64,000 nucleotides of DNA, taken from the NCBI GenBank assembly GCA_011009095.1, contig VTPC01090891.1:154522-218521 (forward strand), read 5' to 3'. Below, in pieces: positions 12,601-24,507 of the stretch; the stretch's first letter is position 1; the number at the start of each line of letters is the position of its first letter. The position numbers were made by a program, and so were the translations under genes. A model generated the notes under the pieces. The model had not been told where the DNA came from. It was given only the letters and a program-made list of their open reading frames with translations, and made no database searches. Source of the DNA: Ignelater luminosus (lineage: Eukaryota; Arthropoda; Insecta; Coleoptera; Elateridae).

Positions 12601-14259
12601 TTCTATTTCTACTTGGAGATATGTGAAAATAGATTTTATATTGTCAAGTTTCTATTATTGTTGAGACATGTGCAATGTAATTGATAATTGTTGTGGAATT
12701 TATTGATACTTACTTACTAGTTAGTAGCAGTAAGCAAGTTTAAAGTGTTTGTTAATAGTTCCTAATATGCCTCATTAAAAACAGTAGTTTCACCAGACAA
12801 TTTCTGCAAATTCTTCTAGTAAGTAATGTGAATCGACGCTTAAATGCTAAATTATACAGCAAGTAGTGAAAAGACTGTGAAATGCATTTTTTTGAAATTG
12901 AAATATTTCCGACAATTTTTATTTTAACTTCTTTGCATCTTTGCATAAGTAAAATTGTAATGTGACGTTGCATTAAAAAAAACTCAAAACCCAGACTTTT
13001 ATTAAATGCTTAATACGGGCAAGAATATTTCAAAACGTAAAGGTAATCCTTTGAAACATTCCATTCCAAGTACCACAGACACATCTTGTCATGTACGTCT
13101 ACTCTCCAATATAACACGTCATATTTAGGGTATGACTATATATACCTACACGTCCTAAAGACGTCAATTTTAAGAAAACAGTTGTATGTTTAAAAATCGT
13201 TGGTGTGCTTTTATTATTATTAATCATTACTACAATTAAGTATTAATCAAAATAAAGATTGAATACATAATTTAGGTGGAGGATAAGCATTAGTTGAATT
13301 TGAATTTTGCGGGCACGACTGTATATTAATTTTGCTGCTGGCTAACCACCTAACCTCTTAAGCACGCTTGTGTGGGTGTTGAAGTTAAATTAAATTGTTT
13401 GCCTGTCTTATTTTCATTATACTTGAGCAGGTTAAGTATTACTATTTACTTTCTTTACTTTCTTGAATTAAAAGTCTTATTAAATATAGTAATAGAGTCG
13501 CTGTAAGTATTAAAATATTTAATAAGATTAATAGTTAATAATAATGTTTGCAGTTACCGAATTTCATGAAAGTTGTGAGGATAGGGTTGAGGTCATTGTT
13601 CGACGTCATTAGGCTGTGACATTAGGAAGTAATTATGACGTGTTTTTAACCTCCCATATAACATGTTTTGACGTAAGGGTACGAACACGTATAACGCTGG
13701 CTGCCAATCTGGGGAGTTAACACTGATAAACAGCAGCAAGCGAGAATAAATATTGCCTTACTTTCAGATATACCCAAACACAAAAGAAACAAATGAATAT
13801 TTTACCAGCTCCAAGTATGTCGACAGATACGTTTGAGATTAGTTGTACTTAATTTGAGATATTTCATATATTTAGACTGTAATTAAATGAAGTTCTTTCA
13901 CAGCCCGTGGGAAAAGGTGATTGCACTTCCCAGACTTCTATCGCCCTTGATTAATTTCATGGACACCTAACCCTGTTTTTGCAAAATTCTTAAATCAATA
14001 TTGTCTAGCAAAAACATTTCGTTCCTGTTCAAAGAAGGCAACTTTTACTACGAAGTCTTTGGTAAACTGCTATTTGTCTCCAGCTTTCTACATGTTTACT
14101 AGAAGCAAGAACTGGCAAGTATAAACAATAAAAGCTACGTGCTCGTACCTTAAACTCTTGACGTTTTTTTAACGGGGCGTTCTCAGACGTTAAGTCAGTG
14201 AAGCGACTGCATTGAAATGCAACAAATAGCTTCTGATATTTTTGACATAGTACATATTA
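9661..14259. other. Intronic AT-rich sequence with one purine tract
   Basis: No gene or bounded mobile element was recognised. At 11160-11218 the + strand is almost pure purine, a run of GAA/AAG units with a single T. Otherwise the stretch is plain AT-rich sequence. Confidence 0.45.
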
Positions 14260-14700
14260 TTTAATACGAGTTAGGTCCAATAGGTCCAAAATCAAACTTT
14301 GCCCTACAATTTGTTTTCTAAAGAAAATTAATACGAACACGGGTCGGACTATTCCACTCAACCAGCTATTTCCGGTGACCTAAGATCGAACTTTACCATT
14401 AGCTTTCTTAAGAAGACTAAATATGAACGCGAATTGAGCTACATCCTCCAATAAGTTGCCTGTAGTTGTCCAAGATTGAGCTTTGCCTTCTTTGGTCTTC
14501 TGAAGAAAACTAAATATGTGTACACCCTTGATTAAGCTTCTTACGAAAGCTAAATACGAAAACGAACATACAGTGGCCCCCAATAGACCACCTGCAATGG
14601 CCCCAAAATTGGGTTTGCTCTTTATTAGCCTTCTTAAGAAATATGAACACGAATCGGGCCGCAACTTTCTCCACCTACGGTGTCACCCTTCATTAACATC
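14260..14700. repeat. Degenerate minisatellite array A (about 120-bp units)
   Basis: Three to four imperfect units follow each other. Each has a core like CACCTGCAATGGCCCCAAAA then a TTGGGTTTGCTCTTTATTAG-like stretch, and a second part like CTTCTTAAGAAGACTAAATA followed by an ATGAACACGAA-like stretch. The core also makes up array B at 34840-35310, so the two arrays belong to one dispersed family. The array is GC-richer than its surroundings, which explains the overlapping open frames on both strands here (14380-14830). Those are not credible genes. Confidence 0.7.
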
Positions 14701-16732
14701 TGTAGAAATCTGGAAACGAATATGGACGGGCAGTGCCCCTCCCACACTTGTCTCATTTGAAATGGAAAGACGCAAAAATCTAAGTTTGCATCGGGGCGTT
14801 TTAAGGTCTGAAGCTGGTCCTGTTTATTAACGTTATACAGATGTATTTGTGCTACGAGTGGCGGAATTGTGATCGAAACACATTAGATCGAAAGAAAAAA
14901 GAAAAAATGTTAAATAACAAAATATTACAACCAATGATTTTATTAAAAATAATTTTTGACATTTTGTTCATTTGGCAAAATTTACTTCTTTTAATTTTTC
15001 TTTCGACTGATTGTGCTTTCAATGTTTTTTAATTCGACCTTTTTTCTTTTTAGTTTTCTGTCATTTTTTATTTGATATTTTTTTCATTCGAATTTCTTCT
15101 TTCGGTCTGATGGGTTTCGATGACAAGTTGATGACAAGAGTTGATGCCAGGAGTTTTGATTAAAAAACAATTGCTATGTACTAATACTAACTTAAACCAT
15201 GATCGAATCTGCGTTTTGTTAACAAATCATAATAATTATGACTTTCTCATGTCCTACTCTTTACCATATTTCTTTCGTTGGTCGTGATACTATGGAAGAG
15301 AATCGGTTTTTTGAATGGGGTTTGAGCGTCTCATTTTTGAGGAATTTAGAATGAAGTGTCACAAAAATTGTTTTGTGCGTCCATCACAAGTACAAATGTC
15401 TTATGATATGAGGGTTAACCTTTTATCAAAATTCCGGAAGGCATATTTCTTCCTTTGTACCATAAGTTGAAGATTGACTTCTACAAGAAAAGCGTCTTCG
15501 TTTAATTGGTCATCAGCAGTTTTCTTCTTTTATCCTTTTTTGTTTAATATTCTGTTATGGTATTGTGTGACCGTAACTGAACTTCTCTTACAAATTCGAA
15601 TCTAGTTTATTGTCAAATATCTAATGTATAGAGATACGGGTAAGAAAGATATTATTATTAATATTCTTTATCTCATAATAATCCCCTACATGGGGAACGG
15701 ACTCAACTCCAAAGAAATAATGGAAGAGGACATTAGAATGTGTTTGTTGGCTATTGATCGCTAATATGGTGCTATTCTTTTTTTGAGGTTCGATTGTTTT
15801 AAATGAATAAGGGGAAGTCGAGCACTGACAGGTGTACTTCAGAACACTACTCCCAACTTTATGCCTTTCTCTATGTGTAGCAGATTTATGTCGTTACTCC
15901 TGCAGGTTGCCCAACATAAACAGGAGACAGAGATTTAAGGTCCCATGCAGTCATGGAATAAGTGTGTTGTGGTCATTCACAAATAGTCCTACGACATTAT
16001 TACTAGTATGTTATACTTGCCAAGTGGAGAATTCTATTTGATCCATTGATTTATGACCTTTTTAATCACTAATAGGATTACAGTACATGATACATGATAC
16101 TGACTCTGTAGAGTTGCACGCGCCGGTACAGGGAAAGGTGTTTAAAGTTCTCGTAAAATTCTTTTCATGGTTCATATTCGAAATATAATGTTATCAAGTG
16201 ATTTTTATTTATAATCACCAAAATGTTTTATTTATTAAATACAACTTATGACCCACAACCAAAGTCTCCATCTAAGCTAAGTCGGAGCAGTGACAATTTG
16301 TAGATTAAAACTTGGTTTTTTTCAATTTAAAAGTAAAAGAATTAAAACTAATTATATTTTAAGTTATTTAGTTACCTAAATAAAGCAATGAGGAATGTTA
16401 TGGGCACACCCTATAGGTTCATAACGAATATCTTTATAAATTCATTGAATGAATTAAATGAAGAGACATCTTACATGGCTGTCTTTTACGTGACAGGTCT
16501 TTGGAAAATAAAAAATTAAGAAACAGTAAATATTGTTTATTAAAATTTATAAATAAATTATACATTTCAAATTACAAACAAAAAAAGTAAATCATTAACG
16601 TTCTAATACTTTTCTCCCTAGACAACTTAATTAAATTCTCACCTTTCCTTGTTCTCTTTTGTTTCTTCGCAAAAATCTTCTCTCTTCATTTGATATGTTG
16701 TAGTTTTAGATTCCACCAATCTTTCTCATCTG
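14701..16732. other. Intronic sequence between array A and the hAT-like ORF
   Basis: No gene was recognised. The right part (16500-16732) is the likely 3' untranslated region of the antisense transposase ORF. Short frames at 14841 and 15832 have no recognisable similarity. Confidence 0.45.
16536..16541 (-). terminator. Candidate poly(A) signal AATAAA for the hAT-like ORF
   Basis: On the - strand AATAAA lies about 190 nt downstream of the stop codon of the 697-codon ORF, in T-rich and A-rich surroundings. In AT-rich DNA this hexamer is common, so its position is the only support. Confidence 0.3.
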
Positions 16733-18826
16733 TCATCCTTTTCTTTTTCTATTTTTCTTGTCTAAATATTCAAGATACTTTTTATGTGAATTCTTGACAG
16801 TCTTGATGATTTCTCTATTTATAGTAAAATTTTCTATTCCGCCAATATGTGCTAAATAGCCTTTAATCATTTTAATAGTACACACGGAGTCTTCATCTAA
16901 CGCAATTTTATTATTTTCTAGAATATTCTTGTTTATATTAAATCCTCTTTCGGACGCCGAATTTCCATGGCTCAAAACCATAACGCACTTAACCAAAATG
17001 TACAACTGCAAATATTTTTTCTCCCCAAAACTGTTTCTTAATTGCCCTACATATTTCCAATGGTCCTCAAGATTTTCGTGATGAAAAGTTTTTTCTAACA
17101 TGTACATTTTAGCTTGAGTTGTAATTATATCAGATATGTTTGTTTTATCTTTACCTTGTGTATGAAATAAACGATTCAAAACATTTTCGTTTCTTATCAC
17201 ATTAGTTATGGCTTTACATATTCTTCCTATTGCATCAGGATCTTTCTTTAATGGATGCAAATGTCTGATATCTTTTAAAAACGTCGAACTTAATGGCAGC
17301 TTTTTTTGTAAATACGAAGTGCTTTCGATATAAAACAAGAAAAATTCATTATACATTTCTGCTACGACTTTTGCATTAAGTGATGATTGGCCAATCTCTT
17401 TTTTGGTACTTATATTGAGAGCAACGTGATTTAGATAGAAATTCTTATTTCTACAATCAATTTGTATCAATTTCTCGCCATCTAATTTTTTTCCATTTTT
17501 TACAATAATATTTTGTTTTAGAAAATTTGACATTAGATCAAATAATAATTTTGAAAGGTCATCGTATAATAGATGCATTAATGGTTCATGTTTCAGAAAA
17601 TTAATAAATAAAGGTTCAAAGATGTTTGCGGCATTTATTATAAAATTTACGTAAATGAGAGTTCTACGATCTTTTAACGTTCTTACTACGTATTTGTATT
17701 TGTTTGTATTTTCAATTTCTCTTTTAAAATTCTCCTGTTTCGGTAAATATGCCAAAAAGTAATCTTTTATATTTCTGTATTGTTCTAAAACCTTGCACAA
17801 AGCCGGTTTTAAAAATAACCACCTTGATGAACTATGACCCAAGAAAAATTTACATAAAATCTCAGCAACCATTTCTAAACTTTTATCATCCTCCTTTTTA
17901 GCACAAGACATCTTAAAAAAGAAAACCAAATCATTCAGAAATTCCTCATATGGAAAATTTATATAACTAAGACCTTTTTTGAATCCTGTATATACAGGAT
18001 GTACGCTACAAACTCCAATGTCTAATAAAGAAGTAAAATAAAGTTCATCAAGCTCTTTCATTAATAATTTATGAAATTTCAAATTTGTATTGGGACCGGA
18101 TATATTAATTTGCATTAACAATGAACAATCTAAACTTAATTTTTTAACGAATTCAAAAAAGTTTGTTTTTAAATTATCCGCTCTGTAGTTGCCAACGTAT
18201 ACAGTACCACAATAAATTGACGACACAAATTTATCATCTCCGCTTGACCAATATTGGACATAAACATCAAATTGTTTTTTTATGGGGGATGTTGTTGTTT
18301 CATCCAACGTGAAAGAAAACGGGCTTCCTTGTAAATCCACTTTTATAATTTTTTCAATATGCGGTGCGATACCAAATTGAGCTAAATGTCTTATCCTTAC
18401 TTTACCTAAATCAGCATGTTTAGCTATGGTAGAATCCGGAAACATTAATTTAAATATTCCTGAGCAATTATTGTATCCATCAAATGAATAATTATGATCT
18501 ACAGTCTTCAACGTCCAGATTATCTCTGCGTTTATCAATTCCTCATCTTTACTTAATTTAAAGAAATTCGGATTTATAGTTGTTTTATTACTATTTCTAG
18601 TTTGGGAAATTATAATTTCCAAGTTGTTGGTTTTTCTACGATTCTTCTCTATTTGTATGTGTTTATGTGATTTAGAATGGCGAATCACTTGTGATTTTCC
18701 AGAACCATCTATTTCGAAATATTGTTTACAAAACGTGCACAATGCATAATATTCAGACATTTTACTAGGTTTAAGCCAATCAAATTCAGTTTCCCATGTT
18801 GAATTATATTTAATTTTTCTCAGCAT
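16733..18826 (-). CDS. hAT-like transposase, intact 697-codon ORF
   Basis: This is the longest open frame in the window and has no internal stop. Near the N-terminus is a C2H2 finger of BED/TTF type, with Cys30, Cys33, His50 and His54 or His56. The sequence SFTLDETTTS at about 171-180 fits the first catalytic Asp region (Asp175) of a DDE nuclease. The motif SHGNSASERGF at 619-629 is the conserved C-terminal hAT dimerisation/catalytic block with its Glu626. The length is normal for hAT transposases that bind and cut element ends in the nucleus. ATG 18826 is the first usable start: the frame just upstream, across a plausible 70-nt intron, has no ATG before a stop. The frame lies antisense inside the EML-like intron. 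No terminal inverted repeats or 8-bp duplications were seen by eye, so it may be a recent copy with diverged ends or a domesticated gene. Confidence 0.85.
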   Translation of the reverse strand: MLRKIKYNSTWETEFDWLKPSKMSEYYALCTFCKQYFEIDGSGKSQVIRHSKSHKHIQIEKNRRKTNNLEIIISQTRNSNKTTINPNFFKLSKDEELINAEIIWTLKTVDHNYSFDGYNNCSGIFKLMFPDSTIAKHADLGKVRIRHLAQFGIAPHIEKIIKVDLQGSPFSFTLDETTTSPIKKQFDVYVQYWSSGDDKFVSSIYCGTVYVGNYRADNLKTNFFEFVKKLSLDCSLLMQINISGPNTNLKFHKLLMKELDELYFTSLLDIGVCSVHPVYTGFKKGLSYINFPYEEFLNDLVFFFKMSCAKKEDDKSLEMVAEILCKFFLGHSSSRWLFLKPALCKVLEQYRNIKDYFLAYLPKQENFKREIENTNKYKYVVRTLKDRRTLIYVNFIINAANIFEPLFINFLKHEPLMHLLYDDLSKLLFDLMSNFLKQNIIVKNGKKLDGEKLIQIDCRNKNFYLNHVALNISTKKEIGQSSLNAKVVAEMYNEFFLFYIESTSYLQKKLPLSSTFLKDIRHLHPLKKDPDAIGRICKAITNVIRNENVLNRLFHTQGKDKTNISDIITTQAKMYMLEKTFHHENLEDHWKYVGQLRNSFGEKKYLQLYILVKCVMVLSHGNSASERGFNINKNILENNKIALDEDSVCTIKMIKGYLAHIGGIENFTINREIIKTVKNSHKKYLEYLDKKNRKRKG

Positions 18827-18827
18827 T

Positions 18828-18897
18828 CTTAAAACAATAACATAAACAACAAAATTATTTTCGTTTTAATTAATTATCAAACCACAAGAGATCTTAC
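18828..18897 (-). other. Candidate 70-nt 5'-UTR intron of the hAT-like gene
   Basis: Read on the - strand, a donor ATCAAG/GTAAGATC at 18897 and a T-rich acceptor TTGTTTTAAG ending at 18828 lie directly upstream of the start codon. The size is typical of small insect introns. The upstream frame is open for about 27 codons and then stops, without an ATG, so the intron would be in the leader. Confidence 0.4.
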
Positions 18898-19539
18898 CTT
18901 GATTTTTTATTTTGGTTTCTTAATGAATTATTTAATGCATATTGTTCTAAAAATAAATATTCTTGGCCACATTTTCAGGTTATGAAAGCTTGTCAGTAAT
19001 AAATGTACATCGTATAAATGGTTGTATCACTATTATTGGGGGAGAAACTGAACTCTAAAAGGATAGATTTAAAATAAATATACCTAGAAATATACACGTG
19101 AATGCTATGAAAATCAATCCAAAGTCTGTTGTTTATTATTGCTCCTGATCACGGAGTTGTACGGGATGAAAATTCGAGGGAAATTTAAAAATGCTCTTTT
19201 TTGTGATGAAAGTAGCATCAATAACGACCGTATTGATTAGATTTGTTAGAAATATTTAAAGACTTTGACAAAAAAAATATGCAAATAATGATTTCAGAAG
19301 AAAAATCTGATATAGAAGGTATACTCATCTATAATAATAACAAAATCGAAGAATAAATACCCCAAAAATATACCAAGAATAATGTGCGGTATTATGAGCA
19401 TCAAGATGCATTGGGTCGTGAAAATCAGCGTTTCCCAATCGATTTGTCGCAACGCACAATTACTTGAAGTGATGTAATAATTGAAAACCTGCAAATGGTA
19501 TCAAAGGAATAAAAAGTAGTACGTTAAGATATTATCATA
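18898..19539. other. Intronic sequence, nothing recognised
   Basis: This holds the likely leader of the hAT-like gene at its left edge. Nothing else was recognised. Confidence 0.4.
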
Positions 19540-21100
19540 TCTTGGAGATTTCGAACTTGGTTACTGAATCCAATTTACAAGTAGTTATTAAGCCGTTGCT
19601 GTTGCTTAACTGTTATTCGCAGCAAACCCTTAAGTATTTAAAAAAACAGAATTTATATTCGTTCAACCAAAAGCTGAATAATGAATACGTTACTAAAGGT
19701 CACAAAGAAATCGGCCTGAATCAGATTTCTGATAGAGATAATTCTTCTGTTTAGTTCATATTTACAATAAATCCTTAGATATTTATAAGAGAAGCGGTCT
19801 ATATTCATTCAACCAAGAGTTGAATAATGAGCACCAGGCGTAAGGCCTTTCTTGAAGACGAATTTTATGTTTAATTCATATCTACAATAAATCTTTAGAT
19901 ATTTAATAAGCACCTTCCACTAGCTGATCCGAATTGGCTGAATCAAGATCTGAAATCTAAAACATTTGCTTGAAACAAGCTCCCAATAGACGATTCTCTT
20001 TATTAATAATCACAGCAAATTCTCAAGTCATTAACAGCATTGGTCTGCATTAGCTGAATCAAGATTTAGAATGAACAAGCTCTAAGAGACCACTAGCCTA
20101 ATTTATATTTGCAGCAAGACATTTGCCAGAATTAGGTTTCCAATAGACAATTCTTGAAGAGAGATTTACTGCTTAACAAAATTAAAGCAAATACTCAAGT
20201 CTTTAAGAGTAATACATTAGCTGATTCACGATCTGAACACTGGACACCGTTCAAAACACTATCAAGACATTTGCCCAAATGAAGCTCCTAATAGGTCATT
20301 CTTAAAGATAGATTTGCTGCTTAACTTACATTCACAACAAATTTTAAGTATTTAAGAATACTTCTCTACATTACTTGACTCAAGATCTAAATGATGAACA
20401 TGTTAAAAAAGACCACCAAGACATTTGCCTGAATCAGGCTCCCAATAGGTTATCTTGAAAAGACGTTTGCTGCTTAATTTACATTCACAGCAAGCTCTAG
20501 GTATTTAAGAGCATTGATTTACATTAGTTGACTTAATATCTAAATGATAAACATGTCTCAAAAGACCACCAAGACATTTGCCCGAAGTAGGTTCCCAATA
20601 GGACATTTTTGGAAAGAAATTTGCTGCTTAATTTACATGTCAGAGCAAACTTTAAGTGTTTAAAATTACTGATCTACATCAGCTGATGCAAGATCTAAAT
20701 AATGAATACGTTTTGAAAAATCTGCAAAACATCTGCTTGAATCAGGTTCCCAATAGGTCATTCTTTATCTTTACAGCAAATCCTTAAGTATTTAACAGCA
20801 CTAATCTACATTAACTCATTCAAGATTTAATAATGAATTCACGAAGACCTGTGTCTGAATCAAGCTCCCAATACCCATTTCCCACAGGAAATATTTAAGT
20901 CAGCAACATTTGCATTAACTGAATCAAGATCTACATAGATAGTGAGCATTTTGCTGAAAGGCACCAAAACATTTACCTGAATCATGCCTCAATAGGCTAT
21001 TCTTGAAGAGCTAATTTATATTTGCACCAAACCAATACCTAACAGCATTGACCTATATTTATTATCTGTATCAAGATTTGAATGATAAACAAAACAATTG
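19540..21100. repeat. Degenerate satellite array C (about 120-170 bp units, 10-12 copies)
   Basis: The same landmarks recur in order: ACATTTGCCTGAATCAGGCT, CCCAATAGGTCATTCTTGAA, TTTGCTGCTTAATTTACATT, CAGCAAATCTTAAGTATTTA, then CATTAGCTGAATCAAGATCT and ATGAACATGT. The CAGCAAA-like landmark appears near 19611, 19758, 19880, 20003, 20172, 20321, 20474, 20627, 20763, 20880 and 21012, giving spacings of about 117 to 169 bp, with the middle copies near 150. Copies differ by many substitutions and indels, so the array is old. The 70-codon frame at 19542 is part of a repeat unit. Confidence 0.85.
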
Positions 21101-21537
21101 GACTTTACTTACTGGTATGACCCCATTTATATTTATCATTAAAAGTTTCAACCTATGGTTTTGGGCTAAATCAGCCGATTTTTGTGTTAGTTGCACCATA
21201 AGATTCTTTTTACAAAGGTAATGCGTGCAATTTAAGATTTTGAGGTTAAGTGTGTTCGGGCAAATGTAGTGATACCTATTTTTTTAAATATTAGTATATC
21301 TTTTGCTATTCATTTTTCTGCATACCAATGCATACCAATAATTCTACAAATACTTAAATTAACGTTTCCCAGCTTTTTGTCTACATATTAAAATCAAGCA
21401 CGGCACAGACTGTAGCCTAAAATCGGTTCCACATTTTAATTTTATGTTAAAAATAATTATTTAAGAGAAATCAGTTCTAATAGATTATTAGATCAAATGA
21501 GAAACTAGACAGGATAAACATCAAATACAGCGTGTCC
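21101..21537. other. Intronic sequence, nothing recognised
   Basis: Plain AT-rich sequence between the satellite array and the next MITE. Confidence 0.4.
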
Positions 21538-21851
21538 CCGGATTGACTTCACTATACAAATCAAATACTGATTTAGTCAAAGTGATCCGATATTTGTGAA
21601 ATTTTACATATAGTCATATTCTGAACAACTTTCTTTAATAACATCTTGCCGTATTATTGACCTAAATGGGACTTTGCTTCAACACAAAATGGTTTTTTCT
21701 CAACTGTCATGGCCGTCTTGGATTTTAAAAACTAAAAATGTGCTTGAGATTCTTTTCAGACCAAGTAGAGCTGTATCTCAAAACATCAAAACGAGATTCA
21801 AAAATCTTTGATCAATTATATCTATAATAAAGTCAATCCGCGGACACACTG
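21538..21851. mobile_element. 314-bp MITE with about 25-bp inverted ends and TA flanks
   Basis: The left end CAGCGTGTCCCCGGATTGAC is matched by the inverted right end GTCAATCCGCGGACACACTG, with two mismatches. TA lies at 21536-21537 and 21852-21853. The interior has no open frame. The ends resemble the CAGGGTG-type ends of the MITE at 6804 and point to the Tc1/mariner superfamily. Confidence 0.82.
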
Positions 21852-21853
21852 TA

Positions 21854-24507
21854 TATTGGGCAACTAGACAATGGATGGAACTTATTCTTACTGTAATCCC
21901 TGTTGGATTTGCAACTCCAGGTAATTTTTAAATGTTTTCTGATAATAAAAAAGATTCTCAAATAGCACATCAATGATAACATTGGCCTTGCAGCCTAGAT
22001 GCTGTTGATGTTTCAACGGGACAGAAGTTGGACGTCCACGTTACTCGTTAATTACTATTTCTTATAAATATTTAATAGAAAAGAAGTTCTTTTATTATGA
22101 TGCTGCGTTGAATTACCAACCATTCGTTTACCTTAATTTGCATAAAACTTCGCATGCTTTGTTAATTTCTGTTAAATCACCTACTTGGGGGAAAAACAAA
22201 TAATTATTTGTAAGAATATCATGCTTTTAAGTTTCTACTACTTCCCCAGTCAATTTGTGGAAATTGATGAAATACAATAAAATTACTTCATTGTTTCATT
22301 TTGTTATGGTTTCATAAAAATCAGAAACTTGAAAGATTCTTCCTCTTGTTCCAAAGTTATATTACTTTGCAATTCAACTTTAAAGCTTCAAAGACGTAAC
22401 GAAGTTTTCCAAATAAATATTATATAAATAAGTTTCCAACAGCTTTGTACTTCTAAAGAACTTGTTAAAAAACTTATTTTTAGAAACCAACGAAAACTGA
22501 GACTTTAGCAAACCCCCAACTTTTAATTGTGTAGCATTTAAAATAATTTCTTTCGCTTTAAATTGCGCATGATATCTGAATTATACTTAATTACTGTCAG
22601 TGTTGTTAAATTATATAATAGAGCGCCTTTTTCTATTTCTTTATAATAAGTAAAACATACTAAATAACCTTATGCAATTTAAATTTTTGTTATAGCATTT
22701 AAGATAGATAATAGAACCTGAATGCAAACAATTAGTTGTAATAATGCATTATACAATTTAATAGCTCGATTAACTCGACCTAATTTTGTATCTTGATCTT
22801 GAATCTTAGCACAACCAGGGCCACCAATTAAAACGTTAAATGAAACGTATAAACGTTACTATACTTCTGCGTTTTATAATTTAGCAGTTTAATCTCATCT
22901 TTATTTGCTTTTTTTATACTAAATTGGAATTGGCTTTTACTTTTTACTACTAGGTTGGGCAGACTCAGGTGTATGTAGTTTTTTATTTTAGTGCCATCTT
23001 TATGAAACAACTTTCCATCACATTTTATTGCTTTGAAATCTAACCTTGTTTTTATTTCTAAAATGCTTTAAAAGGTAATAAGTATGATAATATGAAGATG
23101 AAGATTAATGATGTATCACATATTAGACTTTTTTATCCTGACAATCTAGAAAAATAACTAGAAAGTATTGCAAAACCAAATACTATGTATTGTTGTCTGT
23201 TAAACAGCAGATAATCACTAAAAACTGTCTTTTCTAAAAGATGATCTAGAATAAGATTTCTCAATTTAAAGAAGCGGCACGAATTCAAAGATTTTGGCTT
23301 TTACTCTTCTGAGCATTTTCTGTGACTATTTATTTTGCTCGTAACTAGAAGTCTTGGAGTTCTTTCTATTTTTCAGATACAGGCATTAAGATAAATTTTG
23401 TTAACAAAGTCTCCGAACTACACACGAAACTTTGGGTTTTGCCTTACAAATCACTGACATCTATAATTTTTCTTATACAGAAGCATTAACATTAGAGGGA
23501 ATATTTACTTCATCGTTCGTCAGAATTATATCCTTCAGAGCACAGCTTGTTCCATTTTGAATACCTTTGCTATCATTTGGGAGTAGTAGACATCTTCATT
23601 GGGAACAAGAAATAGCTAAGATGAGGATATGAGCTGATTCTGGAATTTAATTCGTTAAGTTAATATTAAACAATAATCACCTTTAGAACATTTCATTGGT
23701 CATTTTTGGTGTATCACAAGTATCATGTTCTTCAGTTCACAACTGAGATTCATATGAAAATTTCTTCTGTCACCTGTCACCTTCTGTGACTTCGATATAA
23801 TCATTGGAGTCTTGACTCGTCTTCACTTGATGTTCTAGAATCTTCAATCTCTGTATCTCATGTCTAAACACTTCTTCCGTAATCATTAGCCGACCTTTTG
23901 AAGTTTCAGCTTTAGACTCGTTGTTGTGGCGATTATAAAATACAGCGTGCAAGCCACCCAATACCAGTTTTGGGTTCTCATCGGAAGACGAGTTAGTTGG
24001 TCAGCTACACTCAACGGATTACAGAAGTGCATCTCAATGGATAAACAACTGGGTATTTGTTTTTTTTAGAATGTAGGTTGTATAAACAATAACTTTTATC
24101 AGAAGTGTCAAATTTGGTAAACGTGGACAATCTTCTCTAAAAGAGATAAAAAATGATTAACTTCATTTGTTTTGGAATTTAAAATACGCAATGTGGCAAA
24201 TACTTTCTTCTTGTTCTTCCAATATCTGGAAAGTAACGTACATTGACATTAAATTTTTTGTGGGTTTAAACGATGTTATTTTAAAGACGGTTATAGTTGA
24301 TAGTCATCAGAGACGTAGATTTAGGGAGATGATACACATTTTCGAACACCGTGTATCTGGGAAACTATGCATTTCCAGAAATTCACTCACACTCCGACAA
24401 GAGTATAGTGCTAGGACTAACTTCCTCCGTTTCGCTAGTAGTGGTCATGGTCATAGGTGCAAGAATCAGTTCAAAAATCAATTTCTGTATTATTGCATTG
24501 TTATGTA
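21854..24507. other. Intronic sequence, nothing recognised
   Basis: No bounded repeat or recognisable protein. Short frames at 22828-23010, 23770-23961 and 24167-24538 have no recognisable motifs and no splice context that I can defend. Confidence 0.45.

Noticed and set aside
14380..14830. Overlapping open frames of 94 and 104 codons on both strands
   Set aside because: They are created by the GC-rich tandem units of array A, lack motifs and overlap each other in antisense.
16040..19200. Terminal inverted repeats of the hAT-like ORF
   Set aside because: Similar strings near 16100 and 19150 are in direct, not inverted, orientation and lack a matching 8-bp duplication.
19540..21100. CRISPR-like array
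   Set aside because: Units are long, diverged and contiguous with no short conserved repeat separated by unique spacers, and the DNA is from an animal genome.
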